In this document: in pieces, positions 35,998-45,349 of the stretch
Layout: every line of letters begins with the position of its first letter
Numbering within the stretch: position 1 is the first letter of the stretch
Source of the DNA: Amycolatopsis jejuensis
GTDB lineage: Bacteria; Actinomycetota; Actinomycetes; Mycobacteriales; Pseudonocardiaceae
Reading direction: 5' to 3'
Length of the DNA: 64,000 nucleotides
Assembly: GCF_000717335.1 (NCBI RefSeq)
Contig: NZ_JNYZ01000023.1
Span: 1-64,000, forward strand
The notes under the pieces: model-generated
Told to the model about the DNA's origin: nothing
Database searches by the model: none
Seen by the model: the letters and a program-made list of their open reading frames with translations, nothing else
Translations under genes and position numbers: made by a program

Positions 35998-36525
35998 GTG
36001 AACAGGGTGGTGACTGGGAGGGGTTTCTTCGGCGCGTGGGGTTTTCGTCGGGGTTGCCGAGGAGTCTGGGGGTTGGATGGCGCGGGTGGGTTTGGACCGA
36101 GCGGTGGGCTGGGCGGGCTGCTTCGGTGCGTGGGGCCTTCGTCGGGGTTGCCGAGGAGGTCTGGGGGTCGGGTGGGTTTGAACCGGGTGGTGGGCTGGGC
36201 AGGCTTTTCAGTACGCGGGGCATCGGGGGTTGCCGACACGGTCTGAGGGACGGGTGGTGGACCGGGCGAGTGAGTTGGGCGGGCGTTTCAACGCGCGGGT
36301 TCTCGGGGGGAGGAGGGAGGCGGTCCGGGGGGCGAGTGGTGTGGGTGGGTTCGACTCGGGTGATGCGGTGGGAGGGTGGAACATGCGGGTCCTCGGTGGG
36401 CCGCCGAGGCGGTTCGAGGGATGCGTGGCGGGGGCGAGGTTGTGCCGGGTGGTGCGGTGGGCGGGCTTCCTGAACACCGGTGACCTCGGGGCGCTGCCGA
36501 AGCGATCCGGGGGTTGGACGGCGTG
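35998..36525. repeat. Decayed tandem copies of the 5' end of the tyrosine phosphatase gene
   Basis: Six units whose matching CGGG (CAGG/CGAG in the first two) begins at about 36003, 36098, 36184, 36263, 36357 and 36446 precede the real gene copy at 36529 (spacings 95, 86, 79, 94, 89 and 83 bp). Each repeats the pattern of the phosphatase gene start: CCGGG-GGTG-G-TGGG--GG-TTC followed by CGCGGG--CTCGG. The last unit still encodes RVVRWAGFLNTGDLGALPKR against RAVRWEGFFNTRDLGGLPTR in the gene. Spacings are not multiples of three and stops interrupt the frame, so the units are non-coding. Positions 35760-35997 before the array hold only the padR promoter region and low-complexity DNA. Confidence 0.8.
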
Positions 36526-37224
36526 AACCGGGCAGTGCGCTGGGAAGGTTTCTTCAACACCCGGGACCTGGGCGGTCTGCCGACCCGATCCGGCGGCCGA
36601 ACCGCGCAGGCGGGCTTCTACCGTGCAGCCGACCTCCGGTTCGTCACGGACGCAGGCTGGCGGCAGGCGCGGGAATCCGGCGTCCGGACCATCGTCGACC
36701 TGCGCAACGCGGCCGAGATCACCACGCCGGGGGCTACCGGGATCTGCCGGATCGAAGTCCCGCTCGACGGCGTCGAGGATGTTGCGTTCTGGCGGCACAT
36801 CGCCGCTGAGCAGCTCGACGGGAGTCCGCTCTACTACCGCCTCTTCCTCGAGCAAAAGGCCGACCGCTGCGCCGCCGTCCTGACTGCTCTCGCGCGGGCG
36901 GAACCGGGCGGGGTGCTGTTTCACTGCGGAGCAGGCCGCGACCGTACCGGCCTGATCGCTCTCCTGTTGCTGGCGCTGGCCGACGTCGAGCCCGAAGCCA
37001 TCGCGGCCGACTACGACCTCTCGGCGGAAGCCGTCCGGCCGCTTTTCGCTGCGCTGGGTGTCGAGGACCAGTCGCCAGTGATCAAAGTCATCCTCGAGAG
37101 CCGTGGAACCACCACCCGCCAAGCGATTCTCGACGTCCTCAGCGGTTTCGACCCCGAGCAGTACCTCCTCCACGCCGGAATGCACCCCAAGGACGTGAAC
37201 AGCCTTCGCAATCGGCTCCGCTGA
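36523..37224 (+). CDS. Tyrosine-protein phosphatase (Y_phosphatase3 type)
   Basis: The product is 233 residues. The phosphatase loop is HCGAGRDRTG with nucleophile Cys135 and Arg141 (C-x5-R). The N-terminal FFNTRDLGGLPTRSGG and TIVDLRNAAEI are also standard for this family, which includes mycobacterial PtpB that acts on phosphotyrosine and phosphoinositides. GTG at 36523 starts just before the conserved N-terminus. Six decayed copies of this N-terminal coding stretch lie directly upstream, so the promoter must be within or beyond that array. A hairpin follows at 37244-37263. Physiological substrate unknown. Confidence 0.88.
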   Translation: MNRAVRWEGFFNTRDLGGLPTRSGGRTAQAGFYRAADLRFVTDAGWRQARESGVRTIVDLRNAAEITTPGATGICRIEVPLDGVEDVAFWRHIAAEQLDGSPLYYRLFLEQKADRCAAVLTALARAEPGGVLFHCGAGRDRTGLIALLLLALADVEPEAIAADYDLSAEAVRPLFAALGVEDQSPVIKVILESRGTTTRQAILDVLSGFDPEQYLLHAGMHPKDVNSLRNRLR

Positions 37225-37243
37225 CCTGGTGCCACCGGACGGA

Positions 37244-37263
37244 CGGCCACGCTTCCGTGGCCG
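37244..37263 (+). terminator. Hairpin after the phosphatase gene
   Basis: CGGCCACG (37244-37251) pairs with CGTGGCCG (37256-37263), loop CTTC, no T-run. A stable tetraloop hairpin 20 bp past the stop codon. Confidence 0.55.
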
Positions 37264-37314
37264 GACGGTCCGCCGTCGTGGTCGGGCAAGGTCAACTTCT
37301 GCTAGCTTGCGACC

Positions 37315-37683
37315 ATGCGTGCCGACGTGACTACCGGGCGTCGGCCTCTCGTTCTCGTGATTCTGGTCGGGCTGCTGGTCTTCGCGGTGCTGCATCCGGA
37401 GTCCGGTTCCGGGGTCGGCATCGGGCACGGGGCCGGGGTATGGGCGCATTCGGCTGCCGCGCAGGAATGTCCCGGTAACCACGGCCACGGCGAACATCCC
37501 GCGCACCCCGTCGCCGATGCGCAGCGCGGCGGACCGGTGCCGGTCGACCTGGCCGGTGTCCTGCCCGGCGGCGTCACACCGGCCGGGGCCGAGACGGCAA
37601 CCAGCTCGGCGCCGGTGCCGGAACGTCCTCCCGATCCGGGTGGGCGCGCACTTCTCATCGGGCTCGGGATTTCGCGTACCTGA
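37315..37683 (+). CDS. Small membrane-anchored His/Pro-rich protein, unknown function
   Basis: The product is 122 residues. A single N-terminal helix (LVLVILVGLLVFAVL, about 12-26) anchors it. Outside lies a histidine cluster next to a lone Cys (CPGNHGHGEHPAH) that could bind a metal ion, then a Pro/Ala-rich tail ending ALLIGLGISRT. ATG at 37315. It is on the same strand and 87 bp before the PLP-enzyme gene, so it may share a transcript. I do not recognise a family. Confidence 0.55.
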   Translation: MRADVTTGRRPLVLVILVGLLVFAVLHPESGSGVGIGHGAGVWAHSAAAQECPGNHGHGEHPAHPVADAQRGGPVPVDLAGVLPGGVTPAGAETATSSAPVPERPPDPGGRALLIGLGISRT

Positions 37684-37770
37684 GCGGCGAAAGCGGTGAA
37701 TCCCAGGGGGTCGGAAACGACACCCGGCTTTGTCCTGCTCGCCGAAAGATCGCCCAAAGATCGAGGAACG

Positions 37771-38874
37771 ATGACACTCTTCGCCCCGCAGACAAGCTTG
37801 CCCGCCCGGATGATCACCAGGGCGCCGTACAGCCGATCGCTCGCCCCGGCCGTCGGCAACACCCCGGTGCTCTGGATCGAAGATTCCCCGGCCGGGCACG
37901 GTTTCTGGGCCAAACTCGAAGGCTTCAACCCCGGTGGGATGAAAGACCGTCCCGCCCTGCACATGGTCCAAGCCGCGCGCGAACGCGGTGAACTCGCCGA
38001 CGGGGCACCGATCGTCGAGTCCACCAGTGGCACACTCGGGCTGGGCCTCGCGCTCGCCGGTGGCGTGTACGGGCATCCCGTCACCCTGGTCACCGACCCG
38101 GGCATGGAGCCGATCGTGCGGCGCCTGCTCGCCGCGTACGGCACCCGCGTCGAGATGGTGGACCAGCCGCATCCGGTGGGTGGCTGGCAGCAGGCGCGCC
38201 GCGACCGGGTCCGGCGGCTCATGGCCGAACACCCCGGGGCCTGGTGCCCCGACCAGTACCACAACCCGGACAACGTCAGCGCGTACCGCACGCTGGCCGA
38301 CGAGCTCGCCGCGCAGCTCGGCCGCATCGACGTCCTGGTCTGCTCTGTCGGTACCGGCGGCCATTCCGCGGGTACTTTCCGTGCGCTGCAACGGCATTTC
38401 CCCCGCCTGCGCCTGGTCGGCGTGGACACCGTCGGTTCGACGATCTTCGGCCAGCCCGCCACGACCCGGCTGATGCGCGGGCTCGGGTCGAGCATCCATC
38501 CCCGCAACGTCGACTACGCGGCGTTCGACGAGGTCCATTGGGTGGCGCCGCAGGAAGCGGTCTGGATGTGCCGCCGCCTTGCCGCGACGCACCACGCGAG
38601 CGGCGGGTGGAGTGTCGGCGCGGTCGCGCTCGTCGCGGGCTGGCTGGCCCGCAACCACGATCCGGACGTCCGGATCGCCGCGGTGTTCCCGGACGGGCCG
38701 CATCGGTACTTCGACACCGTCTACAACGACGATTACTGCCATCGGCACGGACTCCTCGGCACCGCCCCGCCGGCGGAGCCGGACCTGCTCGCCGATCCGG
38801 GGGACCGCGTCGTCGACCGCTGGACGCGCTGCCGCCGGATCGTCGACCCGGCCGCCGAAGGAGCGCCGAAGTGA
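37771..38874 (+). CDS. PLP-dependent cysteine-synthase-fold enzyme
   Basis: The product is 367 residues, fold type II. The PLP lysine is K58 in [12 protein letters not shown]. The substrate loop usually read as TSGNTG is TSGTLG here, and the phosphate-binding loop is GTGGHSAGT. These changes suggest a substrate other than O-acetylserine plus sulfide. The family includes cysteine and cystathionine synthases and biosynthetic enzymes such as the diaminopropionate synthase SbnA. ATG at 37771 follows CGAGGAA. The stop overlaps the start of an MFS exporter gene (GTGA), so the two are coupled; a product that is made and exported is the natural inference. Confidence 0.82.
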   Translation: MTLFAPQTSLPARMITRAPYSRSLAPAVGNTPVLWIEDSPAGHGFWAKLEGFNPGGMKDRPALHMVQAARERGELADGAPIVESTSGTLGLGLALAGGVYGHPVTLVTDPGMEPIVRRLLAAYGTRVEMVDQPHPVGGWQQARRDRVRRLMAEHPGAWCPDQYHNPDNVSAYRTLADELAAQLGRIDVLVCSVGTGGHSAGTFRALQRHFPRLRLVGVDTVGSTIFGQPATTRLMRGLGSSIHPRNVDYAAFDEVHWVAPQEAVWMCRRLAATHHASGGWSVGAVALVAGWLARNHDPDVRIAAVFPDGPHRYFDTVYNDDYCHRHGLLGTAPPAEPDLLADPGDRVVDRWTRCRRIVDPAAEGAPK

Positions 38875-40103
38875 AGCAGTTCGTCCGGCAGTTCCGGTCG
38901 TTCGGCAGGCCGAGCAGGCTGCTGATGGTGAACCAGTTCGGCATCAACCTCGGGTTCTACCTGCTCATGCCGTACCTCGCCGGGTACCTCTCCGGTCCGC
39001 TCGGACTGGCCGGCTGGGCGGTCGGGCTGGTGCTCGGGATGCGGAACTTCTCGCAGCAGGGCATGTTCCTGGTCGGCGGAACACTGGCCGACCGGTTCGG
39101 GTACAAACCGCTCATCGTCGCCGGTTGTCTCCTGCGGACCGGCGGGTTTGCCTTGCTGGGCCTGGTGAACTCGCTGCCCGCGCTGATCGTGGCTTCGGCC
39201 GCGACGGGGTTCGCCGGGGCGTTGTTCAACCCGGCGGTACGCGCGTATCTCGCGGCCGACGCGGGGGAGCGGCGGCTCGAAGCGTTCGCCGTGTTCAACG
39301 TCTTCTACCAGGGTGGCATCCTGATCGGCCCGATCGTCGGCCTCGCCTTGACCGCCGTGGACTTCCGGTTGACCTGCCTGATCGCGGCCGCGGTGTTCGC
39401 GGTGCTCACGATCGTGCAGCTGCGCGCCCTGCCGGAACAGGAGACCGGTGGCGAATCCCGCCGCGAACCGGTGCTCGCGGGCTGGCGCGTCATCGCCGCG
39501 AACCGGACGTTCGTGCTGTTCTCGCTCGTCATGGCCGGGTCCTACGTGCTGTCGTTTCAGACCTACCTGGCGTTGCCGATGGAAGTGCGCCGGATCGCAC
39601 CGTCCGCGGCCGTCGGCGACGTGGTGGTCGCCACGCTGTTCCTCGTTTCCGGCGGTCTGGCGCTGGCCGGGCAGCTGAAGATCACCGCGTGGCTCCGGGC
39701 GCGATGGAGCGCCGGGAATTGCCTTGCCGCAGGGCTTTTCCTCATGGCGGCGGCCTTCGTGGCACCGTTGGTGGCGGCTCGCACCGGTCCGGTTGGCGGT
39801 GCCATCGCGGTCGTCGCGGCCGCCGCGTTGCTCGCGCTGGGCACCGTCGCGGTGTTCCCGTTCGAGATGGACACCATCGTCCGGCTGTCCGGTGATCGGC
39901 TGGTGGCCACGCACTACGGCTTCTACAACACCTTCGTCGGCGTCGGGATTCTGATCGGAAACCTCGGTACCGGCGTGGTGTTCGACCTCGCGCGAGCCGG
40001 TGGCTGGCCGGAAGCACCCTGGCTGGGATTGATCGTGATCGGCGCTCTGTGTGCGATCGGGGTGCGGAAGCTCGACCGTTCCCGCGGACTGGTGCAGGTC
40101 TGA
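38871..40103 (+). CDS. MFS transporter coupled to the PLP enzyme
   Basis: The product is 410 residues with about 12 helices. Motif A is [17 protein letters not shown]. The sequence resembles the MdtH/DHA1-like group of exporters. The GTG start at 38871 overlaps the stop of the PLP-enzyme gene by 3 bases. Whether it exports the enzyme's product or imports a precursor cannot be told. A strong bidirectional hairpin lies 4 bp after the stop. Confidence 0.88.
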   Translation: MKQFVRQFRSFGRPSRLLMVNQFGINLGFYLLMPYLAGYLSGPLGLAGWAVGLVLGMRNFSQQGMFLVGGTLADRFGYKPLIVAGCLLRTGGFALLGLVNSLPALIVASAATGFAGALFNPAVRAYLAADAGERRLEAFAVFNVFYQGGILIGPIVGLALTAVDFRLTCLIAAAVFAVLTIVQLRALPEQETGGESRREPVLAGWRVIAANRTFVLFSLVMAGSYVLSFQTYLALPMEVRRIAPSAAVGDVVVATLFLVSGGLALAGQLKITAWLRARWSAGNCLAAGLFLMAAAFVAPLVAARTGPVGGAIAVVAAAALLALGTVAVFPFEMDTIVRLSGDRLVATHYGFYNTFVGVGILIGNLGTGVVFDLARAGGWPEAPWLGLIVIGALCAIGVRKLDRSRGLVQV

Positions 40104-40106
40104 CCT

Positions 40107-40138
40107 GCTGGGGGTGGCACCGAGGGGCCACCCCCAGC
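40107..40138. terminator. Bidirectional hairpin between convergent MFS genes
   Basis: Positions 40107-40118 pair perfectly with 40127-40138 (12 bp, loop 8 nt). It fills the 36-bp gap between the stop at 40103 and the stop of the minus-strand gene at 40140. No T-run. Confidence 0.75.
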
Positions 40139-40139
40139 G

Positions 40140-41453
40140 TCAGTCGACCTGGTGCAGCTGATCCCGAGCCTGACGCGCCCGACGGCCCCACAGGGAATAC
40201 CACCCGGCGATGCCCGTGCCGACTGTCAACGCCGCTGCGCTCAAGCCCAGCGACCAGTGCACCCCGACCGCGGAACCCAGCAACCCCACGGTGAACCCGC
40301 TTCCCGCGCGCAGACCGTTGGCGGACACGTTGTACACGCCGATCACCCGACCGCGTTCCTCCGGTTTTGCCAGCAGCTGCACCACGGTCTGGCCGATCGA
40401 CATCGATGCCAGGTTCGCCACCCCACCGACCACCAGCAGGATCACCGCCAGCGGATAACTCGCGGTCATGGCGAAGAACAGACTCGAAATGCCGTAGATC
40501 ACCGTGCTCACGACCGCCGCGGGCACGCTCGGTTTGATCCTTCCGGTTGCCTCCAACAGGATTCCGCCGATCACGCCGCCAGCGCCGTTGGCGAACAGCA
40601 GCACCCCGTACGCGGTTCCGGCGTTGCCCGCGCCGAGGTCCTGGGCGAAGATCGGCATCGAACTCTGCAGTGACGCACCCACGAAGAATGCGCCGAGCCC
40701 GGCCAGGATGATCATCCCGACCATGGTCGGGTTCGCGCTCACCTCACGCAGCACGCGCACCGAATCCAGCAGTCCGACCCGTGGCCGGCGGATGATTCCG
40801 CCGTCGCGGGTGTGCCCGGTGAACTTGGTGCGGAAGAGGAAGATCGTCAGCGGCAGGTAGAACGCGACGTTCACGAAGATTCCGGCCACCGGACCCAGCC
40901 CCAGCAGCAGCGCCGACCCGACGACCGGTCCGAACAGGATGCCGAGGCTGCGGAAGGTCGCGTTGAGCCGGACCGCGCTCGGCAGCTCCGCCGGTTCGAC
41001 GAAATCGTGCAGCATCAGCTGTTCGCCCGGACCCCAGATCGCGCCCGCGCAGCCGTGCAGAATCAGCAGTACGCACGCACTCCACACCTGCAGTGTGTCC
41101 GTGACGATCAGCACCCCCCATGCCACCGACACGGCCATGAACAGCACCTGCGCGGCCTGGATGATCCGGCGGCAGTCGTGCCGGTCGGCCAGCCCGCCGA
41201 AGTACACCGAGAACAGCAGGAACGGCACCCAGTGGCTGATCACCTCGAACCCGGTGAGCGCAGGCGACTGGAACTTCTCCCACAGCACCCAATACGTGAT
41301 GACGTGCTCGATGTTGTCGGCCATCATCGCGAGCGCGGCGCCGAACAGGTACGGGCGGCAGTCTTTGTTGTACAGCGCAGCGAACTTACGCGGGGGCGCG
41401 ATGGTCTCCCCCGGCTCGGGCACGTGCGTCGGCACGCCGCAAGCGGAACACAT
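40140..41453 (-). CDS. MFS transporter, EntS-like
   Basis: The product is 437 residues with about 12 helices, of the MFS_3/EntS-like type that exports siderophores or drugs. Motif A is FGGLADRHDCRRIIQAAQ. Unusually the N-terminus has two cysteines close together (MCSACG). ATG at 41453 with AAGGGGG upstream; a TTG at 41459 would add two residues. It is divergent from a tetR gene, with a 27-bp operator-like palindrome between them, so it is the probable target of that repressor. Confidence 0.87.
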   Translation of the reverse strand: MCSACGVPTHVPEPGETIAPPRKFAALYNKDCRPYLFGAALAMMADNIEHVITYWVLWEKFQSPALTGFEVISHWVPFLLFSVYFGGLADRHDCRRIIQAAQVLFMAVSVAWGVLIVTDTLQVWSACVLLILHGCAGAIWGPGEQLMLHDFVEPAELPSAVRLNATFRSLGILFGPVVGSALLLGLGPVAGIFVNVAFYLPLTIFLFRTKFTGHTRDGGIIRRPRVGLLDSVRVLREVSANPTMVGMIILAGLGAFFVGASLQSSMPIFAQDLGAGNAGTAYGVLLFANGAGGVIGGILLEATGRIKPSVPAAVVSTVIYGISSLFFAMTASYPLAVILLVVGGVANLASMSIGQTVVQLLAKPEERGRVIGVYNVSANGLRAGSGFTVGLLGSAVGVHWSLGLSAAALTVGTGIAGWYSLWGRRARQARDQLHQVD

Positions 41454-41487
41454 CCCCAACCCCCTTCACCCGGTTACCTGGGCAACG

Positions 41488-41514
41488 CTAGACGAGACGC
41501 TGCGTCTTGACTAG
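41488..41514. promoter_or_regulatory. Candidate TetR operator in the MFS/tetR divergent promoter
   Basis: CTAGACGAGACG (41488-41499) and CGTCTTGACTAG (41503-41514) are inverted repeats matching at 10 of 12 positions around CTG. A -10-like TAGACT (41512-41517) ends 8 nt before the tetR start, so the operator overlaps the promoter and the tetR message may be leaderless. Confidence 0.65.
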
Positions 41515-41525
41515 ACTGTTCCACC

Positions 41526-42140
41526 GTGGGAGACGTCACTGCGCCGGACCCGCGCCGGCACTACGGGAACCGATACGGCCGCAGCGAAAACGCGCGCCGG
41601 GCGGTGCTCCATGCTGCCGATGACCTGCTGGTCGAGCACGGTTTCGCCGGGCTCACCATGGAGCGCATCGCGGCGCATGCGGGCGTGTCGAAGCAGACGA
41701 TCTACCGCTGGTGGCCGTCCAAAGTGGACGTTCTACTGGACGCGCTCGGTGACGACCTGGCCGAGGAGCTAACCCCGCCCGACCACGGTGACCTGCGGAA
41801 AGACCTGTCCGCGCACCTGGCCGCGGTCGCGGCGTTCCTGACCTCCGCCGACGCCGGCGCGGTGTTCCGCGCGCTGCTCGGCCAGGCCCAGCACGATCCA
41901 GCGCTCGCCGAACGGCTGCGCGCGGAGCACGTGCACGGGCAGCACGAACGGGACCGGTTGCCGCTCGAACGTGCGGTCGCTCGTGGTGAGCTGCGGTCTG
42001 ATATCGACTTGGATTGTGCGGTTGAGCAGCTTGTCGGGCCGATCTATTACCGCGTGCTGGTGACTGGTGGGCCGGTGCCGCCGGAGTTCACCGACCAGGT
42101 CGTGGACGGGTTTCTGGACCGGTCGGCGCGGGAAGGCTGA
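41526..42140 (+). CDS. TetR-family transcriptional regulator
   Basis: The product is 204 residues. The DNA-binding helix-turn-helix reads TMERIAAHAGVSKQTIYRWWPSK, preceded by RRAVLHAADDLLVEHGFAGL. The C-terminal part belongs to the TetR_C_11-like group. GTG start at 41526, with no ribosome site and a -10 box 8 nt upstream. It is divergent from an EntS-like MFS pump. Its last third (from 41921) is duplicated immediately downstream at 42243-42462 as a non-functional remnant. Confidence 0.9.
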   Translation: MGDVTAPDPRRHYGNRYGRSENARRAVLHAADDLLVEHGFAGLTMERIAAHAGVSKQTIYRWWPSKVDVLLDALGDDLAEELTPPDHGDLRKDLSAHLAAVAAFLTSADAGAVFRALLGQAQHDPALAERLRAEHVHGQHERDRLPLERAVARGELRSDIDLDCAVEQLVGPIYYRVLVTGGPVPPEFTDQVVDGFLDRSAREG

Positions 42141-42242
42141 AGCGCGCCAAGCTCCGTCGCCAGGAGCCAGCGGCGCGCGGAGGGCGGCTGCCCGGTCGAT
42201 CCAGCGTGGCGAGTTCGGCGTCGTCCGGGTTGCCGCGGACAA
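42141..42242 (-). pseudogene. Truncated copy of accE5 (epsilon subunit) with internal deletion
   Basis: Read on the minus strand this encodes WIDRAAALRAPLAPGDGAWR and flanking residues, almost the same as the C-terminus of the intact epsilon gene at 42445-42657. About 70 bp of the middle is missing, the N-terminal coding part is cut, and the stop codon has been lost by a base change, so the frame runs on into tetR antisense. It is half of a tandem duplication with the tetR tail. Confidence 0.75.
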
Positions 42243-42462
42243 CGCGGAGCACGTGCAGGGGCAGCATGAACGGGACCGGTTGCCGCTCGAACGTGCGGTC
42301 GCTCGTGGTGAGCTGCGGTCGGATGTCTACCTGGATTGTGCGGTTGAGCAGCTTGTCGGGCCGATCTACTACCGCGTGCTGGTGGCTGGCGGGCCGGTGC
42401 CGCCGGAGTTCACGGACCAGGTCGTGGACGGGTTTCTGGACCGGTCAGCGTGGGAAGGCTGA
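42243..42462 (+). pseudogene. Duplicated 3' tail of the tetR gene
   Basis: Positions 42243-42462 repeat 41921-42140 at an offset of 322 bp with only a few differences, encoding QHERDRLPLERAVARGELRS through to the same stop codon. There is no start codon, promoter or DNA-binding domain. Its end overlaps the convergent accE5 gene exactly as the intact tetR end overlaps the accE5 remnant. Confidence 0.8.
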
Positions 42463-42657
42463 AGCGCGCCAAGCTCCGTCGCCAGGAGCCAGCGGTGCGC
42501 GGACGGAGGCCGCGCGGTCGATCCACCACGACGTACGCCGCGACGGAGGCGCCGCGGGCGGGGCTGCGGCTGCGGCGGCCACCACGGCGGTGAGCGCGGC
42601 GAGTTCGGCGTCGTCCGGGTTGCCGCGGACCACGCGGAGCAGGGGAGTGTCCGTCAT
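42445..42657 (-). CDS. accE5: Acyl-CoA carboxylase epsilon subunit
   Basis: The product is 70 residues. Epsilon subunits are small actinobacterial proteins that bind the alpha and beta chains of acyl-CoA carboxylases and raise activity. The N-terminus LLRVVRGNPDDAELAALTAV and the C-terminus PLAPGDGAWRASAFPR are diagnostic, with an Ala-rich middle of variable length between. ATG at 42657 lies 7 bp after the stop of the beta-subunit gene. The same accD5-accE5 order occurs in mycobacteria. The gene is easily missed because of its size and because a decayed copy lies next to it. Confidence 0.88.
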   Translation of the reverse strand: MTDTPLLRVVRGNPDDAELAALTAVVAAAAAAPPAAPPSRRTSWWIDRAASVRAPLAPGDGAWRASAFPR

Positions 42658-42664
42658 CGCGGCC

Positions 42665-44302
42665 TCACAGGGGGATGTTGCCGTGCTTCTTGGGCGGCAG
42701 TGACTCACGCTTGGTACGCAGCAGGCTGAGCGCCTTCGCGATGTGGCCGCGGGTGTGCGCGGGCACGATCACCGAATCGACGTAGCCGCGCTCGGCCGCC
42801 GCGTACGGGTTCAGCAGCGTGTCCTCGTACTCCTGGATCAGGTCCGCGCGCAGGGCGTCGACATCCTTGCCGTCGGCGGCAGCGTTGGCGAGCGTCTTGC
42901 GGTGCACGATGTTCGCCGCGCCCTGTGCGCCCATCACCGCGACCTGCGCGGTGGGCCAAGCCAGGTTGAGGTCCGCGCCGAGGTGCTTGGAGCCCATCAC
43001 GTCGTACGCGCCGCCGTACGCCTTGCGCGTGATCACCGTGATCAGCGGGACCGTGGCCTCGGCGTACGCGTAGATCAGCTTCGCGCCGCGGCGGATGATG
43101 CCGTTCCACTCCTGGTCGGTGCCCGGCAGGAAGCCCGGAACGTCCACAAAGGTCAGTACCGGGATGTTGAACGCGTCGCAGGTGCGCACGAACCGCGCGG
43201 CCTTCTCGGACGCGTCGATGTCGAGGCAGCCGGCGAACTGCGTCGGCTGGTTCGCGACCACGCCGACGCTCTGCCCGTCCACCCGCCCGAAACCGACCAG
43301 GATGTTGGGCGCGAAAAGCTCGTGTACCTCGAGGAATTCGCCGTCGTCGAGCACGCGGGTGACGACCTCGTGCATGTCGTACGGCGTGTTCGGCGAGTCG
43401 GGGATCAGCGTGTCGAGCTCGCGGTCGGTGTCGGTGACGTCGTCGAAGAACCCGGCGGGCGGCTGGTTCGCGTCGAACTCCGGCGGCTCGGACAGGTTGT
43501 TCTGCGGCAGGTAGGAGAGCAGTTCCTTGACGTAGGCGATGGCGTCCTCGTCGTCGGACCCGAGGTAGTGCGCGACGCCGGACTTGGTGTTGTGCGTGCG
43601 CCCGCCGCCGAGCTCCTCGAAGGTGACGTCCTCGCCGGTGACCGTCTTCACGACGTCCGGGCCGGTGATGAACATCTGCGACGTCTCGTCGACCATCACC
43701 ACGAAATCGGTGAGCGCGGGGGAGTACACGTGCCCGCCCGCGTTCGCGCCCATGATCAGCGAGATCTGCGGGATCACGCCGGAAGCCATGGTGTTGCGGC
43801 GGAAGATCTCGCCGTACAGCCCGAGCGAGACGACGCCTTCCTGAATCCGCGCGCCGCCGCCCTCGTTGATGCCGATGATCGGGCGGCCGGTCTTGATCGC
43901 GAGGTCCATGACCTTGACGATCTTCTCGCCGTACACCTCGCCGAGCGCGCCGCCGAACACCGTGACGTCCTGGCTGAACACACACACCGGACGTCCGTCG
44001 ACGGTGCCGTGCCCGGTGACGACGCCGTCGCCGTACGGCCGGTTCTTCTCCAGGCCGAAGTTCGTGGAGCGGTGCCGCGCCAGCTCGTCGAGCTCGACGA
44101 AGGAGCCCTCGTCGAGCAGCAGGTCGATGCGCTCGCGGGCAGTTTTCTTGCCCTTGGCGTGCTGCTTCTCGATGGCGCGCGCGGACCCGGCGTGCACGGC
44201 CTCGTCGTAGCGGCGGTAGAGGTCCGCGAGCTTGCCGGCCGTGGTGTGGATGTCCGGTTCTCCCTCGGGCGGCGTCCCGAGCGGCTGCGTCGCACTGCTC
44301 AT
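42665..44302 (-). CDS. accD5: Acyl-CoA (propionyl-/acetyl-CoA) carboxylase beta chain
   Basis: The product is 545 residues and transfers carboxyl from carboxybiotin to propionyl- or acetyl-CoA, giving methylmalonyl- or malonyl-CoA. The two crotonase-fold halves are visible: [17 protein letters not shown] and [17 protein letters not shown] in the first, [20 protein letters not shown] and [17 protein letters not shown] in the second, with the two oxyanion-hole Gly-rich turns. ATG at 44302 (MSSATQ). Operon with accE5. The alpha chain is at 26.6-28.4 kb and the biotin ligase at 61.7 kb. Confidence 0.95.
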   Translation of the reverse strand: MSSATQPLGTPPEGEPDIHTTAGKLADLYRRYDEAVHAGSARAIEKQHAKGKKTARERIDLLLDEGSFVELDELARHRSTNFGLEKNRPYGDGVVTGHGTVDGRPVCVFSQDVTVFGGALGEVYGEKIVKVMDLAIKTGRPIIGINEGGGARIQEGVVSLGLYGEIFRRNTMASGVIPQISLIMGANAGGHVYSPALTDFVVMVDETSQMFITGPDVVKTVTGEDVTFEELGGGRTHNTKSGVAHYLGSDDEDAIAYVKELLSYLPQNNLSEPPEFDANQPPAGFFDDVTDTDRELDTLIPDSPNTPYDMHEVVTRVLDDGEFLEVHELFAPNILVGFGRVDGQSVGVVANQPTQFAGCLDIDASEKAARFVRTCDAFNIPVLTFVDVPGFLPGTDQEWNGIIRRGAKLIYAYAEATVPLITVITRKAYGGAYDVMGSKHLGADLNLAWPTAQVAVMGAQGAANIVHRKTLANAAADGKDVDALRADLIQEYEDTLLNPYAAAERGYVDSVIVPAHTRGHIAKALSLLRTKRESLPPKKHGNIPL

Positions 44303-44373
44303 GACGCGGAGCTTAGCTACTGCGTGGTTGCCGCGCGTGTGGCGTAGGACTCCTCCGGCTCGGTGTCGGGCGG

Positions 44374-45342
44374 TCAAGTGCCGGCGAACATCCGGCGGTA
44401 CGAGCTCGGGGTGGTTCCGGTGGCTCGGCGGAAGTGCCGGCGGAAGTTGGCCGGGGTGCCGAGACCGCAGCGGACAGCGATGTCGTCGACGGTCAAATCG
44501 GTGGTTTCGAGGAGCTCACGGGCCTGGTCGACCCGTGCGGCGTTGAGCCACTTGATCGGGCTGGTGCCCATTTCGTCGGTGAAGATGCGCGCGAAGCTGC
44601 GGGCCGACCGGCTCGCGTGGGCGGCGAGATCGGCGACCGCAAGCGGCTTGTCCAGGCTGGTCAACGCCCATTCCAGAGTCTCGCCGAGCCCGGTCCGGGC
44701 AGTGGCCACCGACGGCCGGGCGATGAACTGTGCTTGCCCGCCTTCCCGGTGCGGCGAGGCGACGAGGTCGCGGGCAACGGCGTTCGCGATGGCCGCGCCG
44801 TGGTCGCGGCGCAGCAGGTAGAGGCACAGGTCGATGCCGCTGGCGACGCCTGCCGAGGTGATGATGTCGCCGTCGTCGATGTAGAGCGCGGCCGGATCGA
44901 CGGCCACGTTCGGATAGCGCCGGGCGAGCTCGTCCGTTCGGCGCCAGTGGGTGGTCGCGCGTCGGCCGTCGAGCAATCCGGCCGAAGCAAGCGCGAACGC
45001 CGCGGTGCAGATCGACGCAATTCGAGCGCCGCGTCGGTTCGCTTCGCGGAGCGCGGCCGCCACGTCGTCCGGCGGCTCGGCCAGAAAATCGCGGAAAGCA
45101 GGAACGATCACCGTGTCCGCTGCGATCACCGCGTCGAGAGCGTGCGTGGCGTTGACCGTCCAGCCACTGTCGGTGGCGATCGAACCGGCGTCGCGGCCGC
45201 ACAAAGTCACGTCGTAGGGCAGGTCGCGGCGATCGAAGACCTGGAACGGGATGCCGACTTCGAGCGGAGCGACCCCGTTCAGCGCCAGCACGGCGATGCG
45301 GTGGGCGAGTCCGGGCCGGGCGGACGCAGTCGGCGACGGCAT
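44374..45342 (-). CDS. GlxA-type AraC-family regulator (DJ-1/PfpI sensor plus HTH)
   Basis: The product is 322 residues. Residues about 15-180 form a DJ-1/PfpI-like domain ([46 protein letters not shown]) with a Cys at the nucleophile elbow. The last 100 residues hold two AraC helix-turn-helix motifs ([20 protein letters not shown] and [21 protein letters not shown]). ATG at 45342. It is divergent from a metal-chelate ABC importer, its possible target. It is a paralogue of the regulator at 50589-51572, sharing the linker [12 protein letters not shown]. Confidence 0.88.
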   Translation of the reverse strand: MPSPTASARPGLAHRIAVLALNGVAPLEVGIPFQVFDRRDLPYDVTLCGRDAGSIATDSGWTVNATHALDAVIAADTVIVPAFRDFLAEPPDDVAAALREANRRGARIASICTAAFALASAGLLDGRRATTHWRRTDELARRYPNVAVDPAALYIDDGDIITSAGVASGIDLCLYLLRRDHGAAIANAVARDLVASPHREGGQAQFIARPSVATARTGLGETLEWALTSLDKPLAVADLAAHASRSARSFARIFTDEMGTSPIKWLNAARVDQARELLETTDLTVDDIAVRCGLGTPANFRRHFRRATGTTPSSYRRMFAGT

Positions 45343-45349
45343 GGCAGAA

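Noticed and set aside
35760..36239. Upstream extension of the PadR frame (160 codons)
   Set aside because: It runs across the low-complexity phosphatase repeats, and the ATG at 35759 has a strong ribosome site and opens the known domain.
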